Of a DNA stretch of 11,493 nt, positions 1 through 6,111 are shown one piece after another. The DNA is from Planctomycetota bacterium (GTDB lineage: Bacteria > Planctomycetota > Planctomycetia > Pirellulales > UBA7805). Below the pieces are notes generated by a model. It made no database searches. It was not told where the DNA came from and worked only from the letters and a program-made list of their open reading frames with translations. The number at the start of each line of letters is the position of its first letter. Within the stretch, counting starts at the first letter, position 1. Made by a program: the position numbers and the translations under genes. The stretch is from contig JAUWIQ010000021.1 in assembly GCA_030605285.1 (NCBI GenBank), positions 1 to 11,493 of the forward strand. The letters run 5' to 3'.

Positions 1-274
1 GCTGGAATCGTTGCAAAATTCAAGATCGTTACGATCGTTACCCGATAGTTGGAGATATGGGTAGCCATCGTCCCATCGATCGATCCCACGCCAGAGGGCA
101 TCCCAAAAATCCGCTGTCGCGGTGAAAGATCCTGGCAGCCTTGACCAACATCAGCCACTCAGGGAATTTCCTCGATCGGCGGGATCCAGATACACGTGAA
201 CTAAGGCGGACTGCTAAGCCGGTCGTTGCTGCGACCCGCCACCGCAACCCCTCACTCGAAAGATATCTCCCGCC
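1..274. other. Upstream region of the CpsD-like gene, no gene supported
   Basis: I see no convincing complete gene here. A + strand frame from base 1 runs to a TAG at 46-48 and could be the last 15 codons of an upstream gene, but nothing identifies it. A 9-base unit, GATCGTTAC, is repeated directly in tandem at 24-32 and 33-41, and the stretch is rich in CGATCG. In the frame of the downstream gene there are stops at 62, 197 and 215, so that gene cannot start further upstream. No clear promoter or terminator was found. Confidence 0.5.
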
Positions 275-1342
275 ATGACCGCCATCAATCAAGCTTTCAT
301 CAAACTCTTCCCGGCTTCACCCGTATCCACCACGGCTAAAGGCGGGTCGGCGGTTCCTCAGTCAGACGTGCTAGAAGCCGCCGTGGTGGCCTCCTTGCAA
401 CAAGCCGTGGAATCTGCAACCGATCGGACTCTCTACTCGAGTCCCTTAGTTCGGCTACCCGATCACCGATTCGAAATTCCTGCGATCGGCGACACTTTGA
501 TGACGGAGATGTCTGTCAAAGCGACCTACGAAAAACACAAGCCGGCCCTCGCCGAAAATACCGACCGCAAATCAAGTGGTATCCAAACCGTTCAACTCGA
601 CGATCACCACAAACTTGATCCTGCGCAAGATGGCAATGCCGAGACCGTGATTGCCCGCTCAAACAGCACCCTGCGACCCGCCCTGGAAGTCGATTCCTTT
701 TTTTGGCCAGCGGTCTGTGAAGATCTCCGCCACAAGGTCGGCGGGGAAATCCGTACGATTGCAGCAGAAATCCAGCGCGATCTCAACCGCGATAAAAATG
801 TCATCCTGATCACAGGGCATCAGCGCGCTGAAGGTCGCACCTCCACGGCGATCTGCCTGGCAGCCGCGCTTTCACAATGCCACGAACGCGTCGTATTGAT
901 CGATGCCGATTTGCAGCGGCCGCATCTTGCCAGCCTGCTTGGTGTCGTTCCCCCCACAGGATGGGAAAGTCTTGCGGGAGACACGGAGCCGTTAGCGGAA
1001 TGCCTTATCGAATCGCTCGCTGATGGATTTGCTATTCTTCCCTTAAGTCTCGAGACATGCCCTAGCCTATGGCCCGTAGATCTGGAACTTCCTACCATCC
1101 TGGAATGCTTGCGCGATCATTGCGATGTGGTGCTCGTGGATGCAATGCCTATTGAGTCCGAGGGGCCTGCCTGCTCTATGCTTGCAGCCTGTGGCGCCTT
1201 CATCGATTCCGCAATTTTGCTTGATACGGGGACCGACCCAAATAAGACCAATCTTTTAGAAATAACCAATATCTTAGTAGCCGCCGGCATTGCGCCACTT
1301 GGAGTGATTCGCAATGCACCTCCGCTGGCCCGAGCCGCTTAA
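275..1342 (+). CDS. CpsD/Wzc-like P-loop ATPase (BY-kinase family, atypical)
   Basis: Cytoplasmic P-loop ATPase of the bacterial tyrosine kinase/ParA superfamily; relatives control the chain length and export of capsule or exopolysaccharide. Residues 1 to about 135 look unstructured and have no membrane segment. The ATPase core follows: Walker A region ITGHQRAEGRTS (179-190), Walker A' VVLIDADLQRPHL (206-218) and Walker B DVVLVDAMP (284-292). Three points are odd. The Walker A Lys is Arg188. The EX2RX2R oligomerisation motif in front of the P-loop is degenerate (around GEIRTIAAEI, 157-166). The C-terminus ends PPLARAA with no tyrosine cluster. It may therefore be an ATPase or scaffold rather than an autophosphorylating kinase. 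ATG 275 is the first start after an in-frame stop at 215; there is no clear Shine-Dalgarno. The ExeA-like ATPase follows after 45 nt, presumably in the same operon. The family call is firm, the substrate unknown. Confidence 0.85.
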   Translation: MTAINQAFIKLFPASPVSTTAKGGSAVPQSDVLEAAVVASLQQAVESATDRTLYSSPLVRLPDHRFEIPAIGDTLMTEMSVKATYEKHKPALAENTDRKSSGIQTVQLDDHHKLDPAQDGNAETVIARSNSTLRPALEVDSFFWPAVCEDLRHKVGGEIRTIAAEIQRDLNRDKNVILITGHQRAEGRTSTAICLAAALSQCHERVVLIDADLQRPHLASLLGVVPPTGWESLAGDTEPLAECLIESLADGFAILPLSLETCPSLWPVDLELPTILECLRDHCDVVLVDAMPIESEGPACSMLAACGAFIDSAILLDTGTDPNKTNLLEITNILVAAGIAPLGVIRNAPPLARAA

Positions 1343-1360
1343 GCAGAGAATCTGCGGCTC
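1332..1360 (+). other. Hairpin spanning the stop codon of the CpsD-like gene
   Basis: GAGCCGC (1332-1338) pairs perfectly with GCGGCTC (1354-1360). Inside it, AGA/TCT can extend the stem; GCAGA/TCTGC (1343-1347/1351-1355) is an alternative pairing. The TAA stop (1340-1342) lies in the internal loop. No T-tract follows, so it is not an intrinsic terminator. It could tune mRNA stability or expression between the two ATPase genes (inference). Confidence 0.5.
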
Positions 1361-1387
1361 CATTCACTTTGAACCTCTGACAAAACC

Positions 1388-2260
1388 ATGTACCACACAT
1401 ACTGGCAGCTTATCAAGCGACCTTTTGAAGCCGCCCTGGACTCCGATTTTTTTTATCCTGGCCAAGCCCACCAAGGGGCGCTGGCAAAACTTCGCTATGC
1501 AATCGACCATCGCCGCGGTGCTGCGATTTTGGTTAGTGAGGCGGGCCTGGGAAAAACGTTGCTTCTGCAGACCCTCAAACAGTACACCTCCCAAATCGTC
1601 GATCCGTTTGTGCATATTGTATATCCCAAAATGAATGCGACAGCACGACTCGCTTACATTACCATACAGCTGGGGGCCGACGATGACGCGGCCGCTGCGG
1701 CGAGCATAGCGCAAAACGTGCGTGCGATTGAAGTGTTGCTACAATCCAATGCTGAAAATGGGAATCATACCGTACTCATTCTTGATGAGGCGCACCTTTT
1801 GGATTCTTGCGACGGATTGGAAATTGTGCGACTTTTGCTAAATTTCGAGCATTCCTCCGGCCCAAGTCTTACGCTTCTTTTGGCGGGCCAACCGTCATTA
1901 CTTCCAATGCTAAAACATCATGGAGCACTCGAACAACGATTCGCAGTTCAGTGCCTGATTCCCGCATTCGACTTAGAAGAAACCAGAAATTACATTACAC
2001 ATCGGCTCTCGATTGCCGGAGCGAGCCGAACCATTTTCGAGGAGGATGCAATCGAGTCGATCCATCATGTTGCTGCAGGCATCCCTCGAGAGATCAATCG
2101 CATCTGCGATCTTGCGCTCTTGATTGGTTTTGTGGAACAGCGACCTTCACTACGATTGAATCATATTGAATCGATCGCAAATGAGGTGACCTTAATGATT
2201 CCACCGCAAGCTGCCTTAATGTACTTAATCCTCGCAGACAATCAACTTAAAACTGCGTAA
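1388..2260 (+). CDS. ExeA/GspA-like AAA ATPase (PEP-CTERM-locus secretion ATPase type)
   Basis: AAA+ ATPase of the ExeA/GspA/MshM group, whose members use ATP to help assemble secretion or surface structures; a subgroup sits in exosortase/PEP-CTERM polysaccharide loci beside a CpsD-like protein, as here. The N-terminus (MYHTYWQLIKRPFEAALD, then FFYP) is the family's typical opening. Walker A is EAGLGKT (51-57), with Ser50 where the first Gly usually stands. Walker B is LILDEAH (130-136), a sensor 1-like strand LLLAGQP lies at 163-169, a candidate arginine finger is Arg184 in EQRF, and the sensor 2 motif is GIPREINRIC (231-240). At 290 residues it lacks the C-terminal peptidoglycan-binding extension of longer ExeA proteins. 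No membrane segment is evident. A run of eight T (1447-1454) falls in codons 20-23. The family is clear, the partner unknown. Confidence 0.85.
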   Translation: MYHTYWQLIKRPFEAALDSDFFYPGQAHQGALAKLRYAIDHRRGAAILVSEAGLGKTLLLQTLKQYTSQIVDPFVHIVYPKMNATARLAYITIQLGADDDAAAAASIAQNVRAIEVLLQSNAENGNHTVLILDEAHLLDSCDGLEIVRLLLNFEHSSGPSLTLLLAGQPSLLPMLKHHGALEQRFAVQCLIPAFDLEETRNYITHRLSIAGASRTIFEEDAIESIHHVAAGIPREINRICDLALLIGFVEQRPSLRLNHIESIANEVTLMIPPQAALMYLILADNQLKTA

Positions 2261-2484
2261 GAATCTTCTATAAATACCCAAAAGAATGGCGACTCGATGC
2301 GGAACGCAGTGGTGCCGAAGCTGGCTTAAGATGTCTTTTGTAAATTTTGCAAAGATAGCGCACCCATGCTCGACTGACTGCGGCGCCAGCAGTCGCCTGG
2401 GCCAATGCCTAACCACCCCGTAATAACCGTTTGTTTAAAACTTTTATTGGTCTGGTGTCAAGAAAGACACGCCCGGCGTTCAAT
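2261..2484. other. Intergenic region with small hairpins
   Basis: No gene is supported. Visible structures are GACTGC/GCAGTC (2376-2381/2389-2394, overlapping an alternative CGACTG/CAGTCG pairing at 2371-2376/2390-2395) and GTGTC/GACAC (2455-2459/2466-2470). Neither is followed by a T-tract, so no strong terminator for the ExeA-like gene is seen. An AT-rich block lies at about 2421-2449. Confidence 0.4.
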
Positions 2485-2500
2485 TGGCATGCAAGATGCT
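2485..2500 (+). promoter_or_regulatory. Candidate sigma-54 (-24/-12) promoter
   Basis: TGGCATG (2485-2491), four bases, then ATGCT (2496-2500) matches the sigma-54 consensus TGGCACG-N4-TTGCW with two mismatches. The near-invariant GG (2486-2487) and GC (2498-2499) are separated by exactly 10 nt. The predicted start is near 2510-2512. A TATAAC at 2504-2509 could instead be a sigma-70 -10 box, but its best -35 (TTGGCA, 2484-2489) is only 14 nt away. The element faces the hairpin, small ORF and terminator downstream. No activator site was identified. Confidence 0.45.
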
Positions 2501-2526
2501 TCGTATAACACCTGACCTTTTTCGAC

Positions 2527-2568
2527 TCCTCCGACTACAGCGGACCCGCATCCTCCGCAGTCGGAGGA
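2527..2568 (+). other. Long stable hairpin, possible structured RNA element
   Basis: TCCTCCGACT (2527-2536) pairs perfectly with AGTCGGAGGA (2559-2568). The stem continues as GCGGA (2540-2544) with TCCGC (2554-2558), leaving a 3-nt bulge ACA and a 9-nt loop. That makes 15 base pairs. No T-tract follows on either strand, so it is not a terminator. It lies 15-20 nt after the start expected from the sigma-54-like element and could be a 5' structural domain of a small transcript. Confidence 0.6.
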
Positions 2569-2628
2569 CAGAATGAACATGCACCATGAATCTTAGGTGA
2601 AACGCGTACACAAATGAGGTGACGATAA

Positions 2629-2673
2629 ATGCCCATTACGGGCCAATACCGTTTTTTCATGGTGACCCATTAG
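2629..2673 (+). CDS. Possible 14-residue small ORF or leader peptide
   Basis: ATG at 2629 opens MPITGQYRFFMVTH and stops at TAG 2671-2673. It has one of the best ribosome binding sites in the window: GAGGTG at 2616-2621, 7 nt before the ATG. The stop codon touches the 5' arm of the terminator, an arrangement seen in attenuation leaders. No run of a single amino acid points to a regulatory amino acid. The composition does not match a family I know. A GTG start at 2619 gives a longer frame to 2801, but it reads through the terminator and looks spurious. Translation is an inference. Confidence 0.35.
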   Translation: MPITGQYRFFMVTH

Positions 2674-2710
2674 CCCGATCGGATTTCCCGCAAAGCCGAT
2701 CGGGCTTTTT
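2672..2710 (+). terminator. Strong intrinsic terminator
   Basis: AGCCCGATCGG (2672-2682) and CCGATCGGGCT (2696-2706) form an 11-bp perfect stem around a 13-nt loop; the last stem base begins a run of five T (2706-2710). It would end transcripts from about 2510, and could act as an attenuator before the winged-helix gene at 2801. Confidence 0.85.
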
Positions 2711-2800
2711 CGTGATTTTTCACTCGGATTATTTTAGTTTTATTATTCGCGACAATGCCGCTCTTAGGTTCAAACTCGGATCTTTTGCGGAGAAAGGGTG

Positions 2801-3019
2801 ATGGCTAACACTTCTTGCGCGGTGGAAATGTTCGGCCAAACTGCAGGAGATGTCTGGCAACTGCTTCATGGAACGGGGCCTATGCCAATCAGCGAATTCC
2901 ATAATAAGAGTGATGCGCCACGGAATCGCGTGATGCAGTCAATTGGATGGCTGGCTCGTGAGGAGAAGCGGACTGTCCACGAGGAGAGGCGGCGAAAAAT
3001 CGCTTCCTTACTTTCTTAA
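2801..3019 (+). CDS. Winged-helix protein, DUF2582 type
   Basis: A 72-residue protein matching the DUF2582 winged helix-turn-helix family. The hallmark opening is present (AGDVWQLLHGTGPMPISEF, about residues 15-33), followed by the conserved IGWLAREEK (about 48-56), where Gly-Trp-Leu-Ala-Arg-Glu is the family signature. The C-terminus is basic and helical (ERRRKIASLL). It probably binds nucleic acid, but the targets of this family are not known to me. ATG 2801 is preferred over the in-frame GTG at 2798, because GGAG at 2789-2792 stands 8 nt in front of it. It is a single-gene unit between the terminator at 2672-2710 and the convergent metalloprotease gene. Confidence 0.8.
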   Translation: MANTSCAVEMFGQTAGDVWQLLHGTGPMPISEFHNKSDAPRNRVMQSIGWLAREEKRTVHEERRRKIASLLS

Positions 3020-3104
3020 TTGCCGTTCGTGGCGGACACGCTCGTGATGTTTAATCGTTACGCAATGGGAATAGATCTGGCAAACTAGAAAGTGAAAACC
3101 CATC

Positions 3105-3132
3105 GTTCACTTCTGGTGAACACCCCCTTTTT
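3105..3132 (+). terminator. Possible terminator after the winged-helix gene
   Basis: GTTCAC (3105-3110) pairs with GTGAAC (3116-3121) around loop TTCTG; five T follow at 3128-3132 after a 6-nt ACCCCC spacer. A competing pairing exists: AGTGAA (3091-3096) with TTCACT (3106-3111). The T-tract overlaps the TAA stop (3131-3133 on the other strand) of the convergent protease gene. The long spacer makes it weaker than a classic terminator. Confidence 0.4.
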
Positions 3133-4990
3133 ACAACGCATCTGTTTCAATTGCCTTTAACCGGTAGGGTGGCAGGCGGTTTACTGACTTGCGAATTTTT
3201 TCAATCTCCTCCCGAAACTCTTTATCCCGGATGCCACCATACTCCTCCTCGAGTTCTGCGTCAGTCCAGGAGGTGGACCATTCTTTTGCCGGCGGAATGA
3301 AGCGATCCACGGTAAATTCACGTGCGACCCGCGAGAGCTTGACCTCGCCGGAATGCAACGACCGGCTGAAGCGGATGCCGGCAATATTAGCCATCACGTC
3401 AGCAAACCTGAAACCTGTAATCCCCTCCGCATCGTTCAGTTCATTCACCAGCGTCACGGATTCGGCCGTCTCTGGACCCGAGAGTGTCGTCAGCAGCGCC
3501 GCGGAAAGGAAATGCTGTAAGAGGCCGGTCCGGTCCCTGAGGGTCGGGCTTCCGATCAACCGATCCCTTCGTGCCCGCTGCACCAGATCCTCCTGAATGC
3601 GGATTAGCGCCGCAACTGACTCATAACGGCGAATCAGGGCTCCTCGATCCAGGGCGACTGCAAGCCCCAAAAAAAAAGCCTGCAACGCATGCTGGGGTGG
3701 CAACTGGACAGCAGCGGCGGCGGCGGCCCGTACATAGGCCTCGGTCAGACGGTCACCAACCAGCGATCGATCCCGTCGACTTTCGGCCTCTCGATTGATC
3801 GCATTGATGACCCGCAATACCGATTTTTTAAAATTCAGTCGGATCGTCCGCTCGACCGCAGTTTCCCGATTGCGGACTTCGGGGGCCACTTTCTTTTCTT
3901 GAGTGCGCCCTAAGACATCACGACATAGAACAGCGGCCATGCGGTTTGCAGAGGAATCACCGGCTTGGGCCTTCGCAAGCCATTGATAGAGGCCCAAGAG
4001 ACGCTCCTGATCCGCTACCGGGATAGAGGTTATTGTGTGCGATCCGTGTCTTCGCATCCTCTCACTCACCAGATTCATAATCAGCATATTCACCGGATCA
4101 TAGACAACACGAAAACTCCTTCGGTTCGCCTGATCATCCCCCCAGACGGGCCGCATCAGAGATGATTTGTCTACGCTATGGGCCGCCCCCAGATAATGCC
4201 CTAGCTCGTGCAGCAACACTTCCAGCCTCTCGGCTTCTCCAATCTGCGGACCGTATTCCCGAATTAAAATATGCCTCTGCAGCGGCCCAAAGGTGCCGCC
4301 AAGACGCGAACGCCCGCGCCGCAAATTGTATTGGCTCGTAAACCCGATCATCAGTTGAGCAGGGGCGGCGGGAACTTCTTGGGTAAACTCGTGGAGTGTT
4401 TTATCAAAACTTGTAATCTCATTATTCGATTGCCAGCGACTGACCACCGTGACTTCCAAACGCATGCCCGTGAAGATTTCCAGCAACCGCGATGCCGCCT
4501 CAATTCGATCTCTTAACTTCTTTTCCCATATCGGCCGTCTTGTTTTTTCGTCCTCATCCACTGCAATCTTTATCTTGATGACGCCCGGTCGCCGTGTTTG
4601 TAAGGTCCCTTTACCTTTTACCTGGCGCGGCACTTTGGGCCCACCCATGTCAAGTCGATGCAACTTTACCTGCTGGAGGTCGTCAAGCAAGAATTGGTAA
4701 ATCGTATTTGGCCGAAGTGTCCCTGTAAATTTTTTGCCGTCAATCCAGTAATCAAAGGAGACCATTCCCCGGATCGGGAGCGGTACGACTTCTTTCGCGT
4801 GCAGAGTCACCCGATGGCTGCCGCCCGAATCATGGGGAAACTCTGCAAGGATCGTATGCGGCGTCTGATTAACAAGAATGGTCGTTGCGGCCCACAGATC
4901 TCCGCCGGTCACCACCAAACTAATCAACCCAAACCACGGCGCTACGAGTTGCCCACAAGAATTGCGTGATAAATACCGAGGTAAAATCAT
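3131..4990 (-). CDS. Exported metzincin-like zinc metalloprotease
   Basis: Predicted secreted zinc endopeptidase of 619 residues. The N-terminus has a signal peptide: a short basic region, a hydrophobic core LVAPWFGLISLVV (15-27), and likely cleavage near WAA (33-35). The zinc site is HELGHYLGAAH (261-271), with ligands His261, His265 and His271 and catalytic Glu262. It is followed by SSLMRP, whose Met279 fits the metzincin Met-turn; the short spacing resembles matrixins (M10). Residues 35 to about 240 are of unknown fold, and about 310-619 are helix-rich, with no family I can name. ATG 4990 is chosen because it gives the signal peptide and lies 88 nt after the response regulator stop. The frame stays open upstream to an ATG at 5254, which would overlap the regulator by 176 nt and bury the signal peptide. 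GTG 5056 is an alternative. A run of nine T on the coding strand (3677-3669) falls near residues 438-441. Confidence 0.8.
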   Translation of the reverse strand: MILPRYLSRNSCGQLVAPWFGLISLVVTGGDLWAATTILVNQTPHTILAEFPHDSGGSHRVTLHAKEVVPLPIRGMVSFDYWIDGKKFTGTLRPNTIYQFLLDDLQQVKLHRLDMGGPKVPRQVKGKGTLQTRRPGVIKIKIAVDEDEKTRRPIWEKKLRDRIEAASRLLEIFTGMRLEVTVVSRWQSNNEITSFDKTLHEFTQEVPAAPAQLMIGFTSQYNLRRGRSRLGGTFGPLQRHILIREYGPQIGEAERLEVLLHELGHYLGAAHSVDKSSLMRPVWGDDQANRRSFRVVYDPVNMLIMNLVSERMRRHGSHTITSIPVADQERLLGLYQWLAKAQAGDSSANRMAAVLCRDVLGRTQEKKVAPEVRNRETAVERTIRLNFKKSVLRVINAINREAESRRDRSLVGDRLTEAYVRAAAAAAVQLPPQHALQAFFLGLAVALDRGALIRRYESVAALIRIQEDLVQRARRDRLIGSPTLRDRTGLLQHFLSAALLTTLSGPETAESVTLVNELNDAEGITGFRFADVMANIAGIRFSRSLHSGEVKLSRVAREFTVDRFIPPAKEWSTSWTDAELEEEYGGIRDKEFREEIEKIRKSVNRLPPYRLKAIETDAL

Positions 4991-5078
4991 CTGTGGACCA
5001 TAACGCCCTGCCGAATAATATCGAGGGTGCGCAATTGACAAACGGCGACCGCTAGCCACCTTGACCGACGAGTACAAA

Positions 5079-5711
5079 CTAGACAAGACCTTGACGAACT
5101 GCCCAAACCGCAGCCTGCGTGCGATCTGAGACACCAATTTTACGCAGAATATGTTGGACGTGTTCTTTGACTGTTTCGTAACTGATAGATAGCGCCTGGG
5201 CAATTTCCTTGTTTGTAAGGCCATGCGCCAACTGATGGAGCACTTCGCTTTCACGCTGTGTCAGAGGCACTTCCACATCCACTGGCATCCGCGGTGTTGA
5301 GAGGGCACCGGTGACCCTCCGCAACTCTTCACGCCGCCAGACCATTTCGCCCGTGGCCGCCCTGGTAACGGCATCCAATAAAGTTTCTTTCTCAACATCC
5401 TTTAAAAAATATCCATTGGCTCCCAAGGCAACACTGCGCGCCATATAAGTCGCGTTGTCGTATGTTGAAATCATAAGTACAGCAAGTTCTGGTTTTTCAT
5501 CTTTGAGCCGGCTCAAGACCCGCAACCCATCCCCACCGGGCAGCCGCACGTCCAATAACACGAGATCCAAATCTTGGGTCAGACCCGCCTCAAGGGCAGC
5601 GACTCCGGTACCCGCCTCCGCAACCACCACCACCTCGGTCCCCGCAAATAGGCTACGTAAGCCAATCCGCACAACCTCGTGGTCATCGGCGATCAAAATT
5701 CTAATCGGCAT
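5079..5711 (-). CDS. NarL/FixJ-family response regulator
   Basis: Two-domain cytoplasmic transcription regulator of 210 residues, the normal length. The receiver domain (about 1-120) has the acidic pair Asp9-Asp10, phosphoacceptor Asp54 in LVLLDVRLPGGDG, conserved Ser82/Thr83 in MISTYD, and Lys104 in YFLKD. The LuxR-type HTH (about 149-210) begins LTQRESEVL and contains NKEIAQALSISYETVKEHV, the recognition helix region. All phosphorylation residues are present, so it should be switched by a histidine kinase, but none is in the window. The metalloprotease gene follows 88 nt downstream on the same strand, making it a plausible co-transcribed partner or target (inference). The ribosome binding site is weak (GAGAG about 10 nt before the ATG). 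The target genes and signal cannot be read from the sequence. Confidence 0.92.
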   Translation of the reverse strand: MPIRILIADDHEVVRIGLRSLFAGTEVVVVAEAGTGVAALEAGLTQDLDLVLLDVRLPGGDGLRVLSRLKDEKPELAVLMISTYDNATYMARSVALGANGYFLKDVEKETLLDAVTRAATGEMVWRREELRRVTGALSTPRMPVDVEVPLTQRESEVLHQLAHGLTNKEIAQALSISYETVKEHVQHILRKIGVSDRTQAAVWAVRQGLV

Positions 5712-5934
5712 GATGGTAAGCTCTCAAAGTATCTCCGCTTGGCCCCGGCGGAACCGGATTTCAACGATCCCAGGCTACGGCAAAACCTAATGGTCGCCCC
5801 AGGACGAGCAATCTAGTGGGGGACTTACGAACAGCCCCACTGCAGGGGGTTCCCTGGGGGGGCAACCCATCAGGCCTGTATTCTAGGTGAATACGCGGAA
5901 AACAGCCACCCCTGGGCCGAATTTTCAGCAATTG

Positions 5935-5953
5935 TGGGGGGCTCCCCCATTTT
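5935..5953 (+). terminator. Terminator-like hairpin in the hisB leader
   Basis: TGGGGG (5935-5940) and CCCCCA (5944-5949) form a 6-bp, very GC-rich stem with a 3-nt loop, followed by four T (5950-5953). If a transcript starts upstream of it, this could be an attenuator for hisB; otherwise it may be fortuitous. No mutually exclusive antiterminator was worked out. Confidence 0.3.
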
Positions 5954-5964
5954 GCGGCCCCATC

Positions 5965-5997
5965 CTCCGGCCTGAAAGCAGATATTTCAGGGTGGAG
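5965..5997 (+). other. Inverted repeat upstream of hisB
   Basis: CCTGAAA (5971-5977) and TTTCAGG (5985-5991) flank a 7-nt loop. After a 2-nt internal mismatch, CTCC (5965-5968) pairs with GGAG (5994-5997). It could be an operator for a dimeric regulator or an RNA stem, and lies about 115-145 nt before the hisB start. Confidence 0.4.
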
Positions 5998-6111
5998 AAA
6001 AAGTAAGGGCTGCAAAATCGCCGAAGAGATATAACGATACAATATCGCACCAAGCCTACTTGGACCGAGCCGCATGTTGGGCTCAGGCATTCCAAAACCC
6101 CAGACGCCACC

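Larger units (their letters stand above)
5712..6111. other. Divergent intergenic region, structured hisB leader
   Basis: No gene is supported; the long - strand frame across hisB and this region is a shadow. The stretch is rich in G and C runs and has hairpins in series, read on + toward hisB: AGTGGGG/CCCCACT (5815-5821/5835-5841), GGGTT/AACCC (5847-5851/5864-5868), TGGGGG/CCCCCA (5935-5940/5944-5949), CCTGAAA/TTTCAGG (5971-5977/5985-5991), and GAGCC/GGCTC (6067-6071/6080-6084). Possible -10 boxes for hisB are TATAAC (6030-6035) and TACAAT (6038-6043), but no good -35 partner was found. No histidine-rich leader peptide is visible. Confidence 0.5.

Noticed and set aside
24..41. Tandem GATCGTTAC repeat as an iteron or CRISPR-like element
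   Set aside because: Only two 9-nt copies with no spacer and no further units; too little for an origin or array.
53..125. GGAG followed by an ATG at 57 giving a 22-codon + strand ORF
   Set aside because: The ribosome site is only 2 nt from the ATG, and the peptide is Arg/His/Pro-rich with no further support.
38..292. - strand ORF of 84 codons at the left edge
   Set aside because: Arg/Gly-rich with no recognisable domain, overlapping the start of the CpsD-like gene; not supported as a gene.
2619..2801. GTG-started 60-codon ORF
   Set aside because: It reads straight through an 11-bp terminator stem, shares its region with a better-supported 14-codon ORF, and its translation has no protein-like features.
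4991..5254. N-terminal extension of the metalloprotease to ATG 5254
   Set aside because: It would overlap the response regulator by 176 nt and place 88 non-homologous residues before an obvious signal peptide; ATG 4990 explains the data better.
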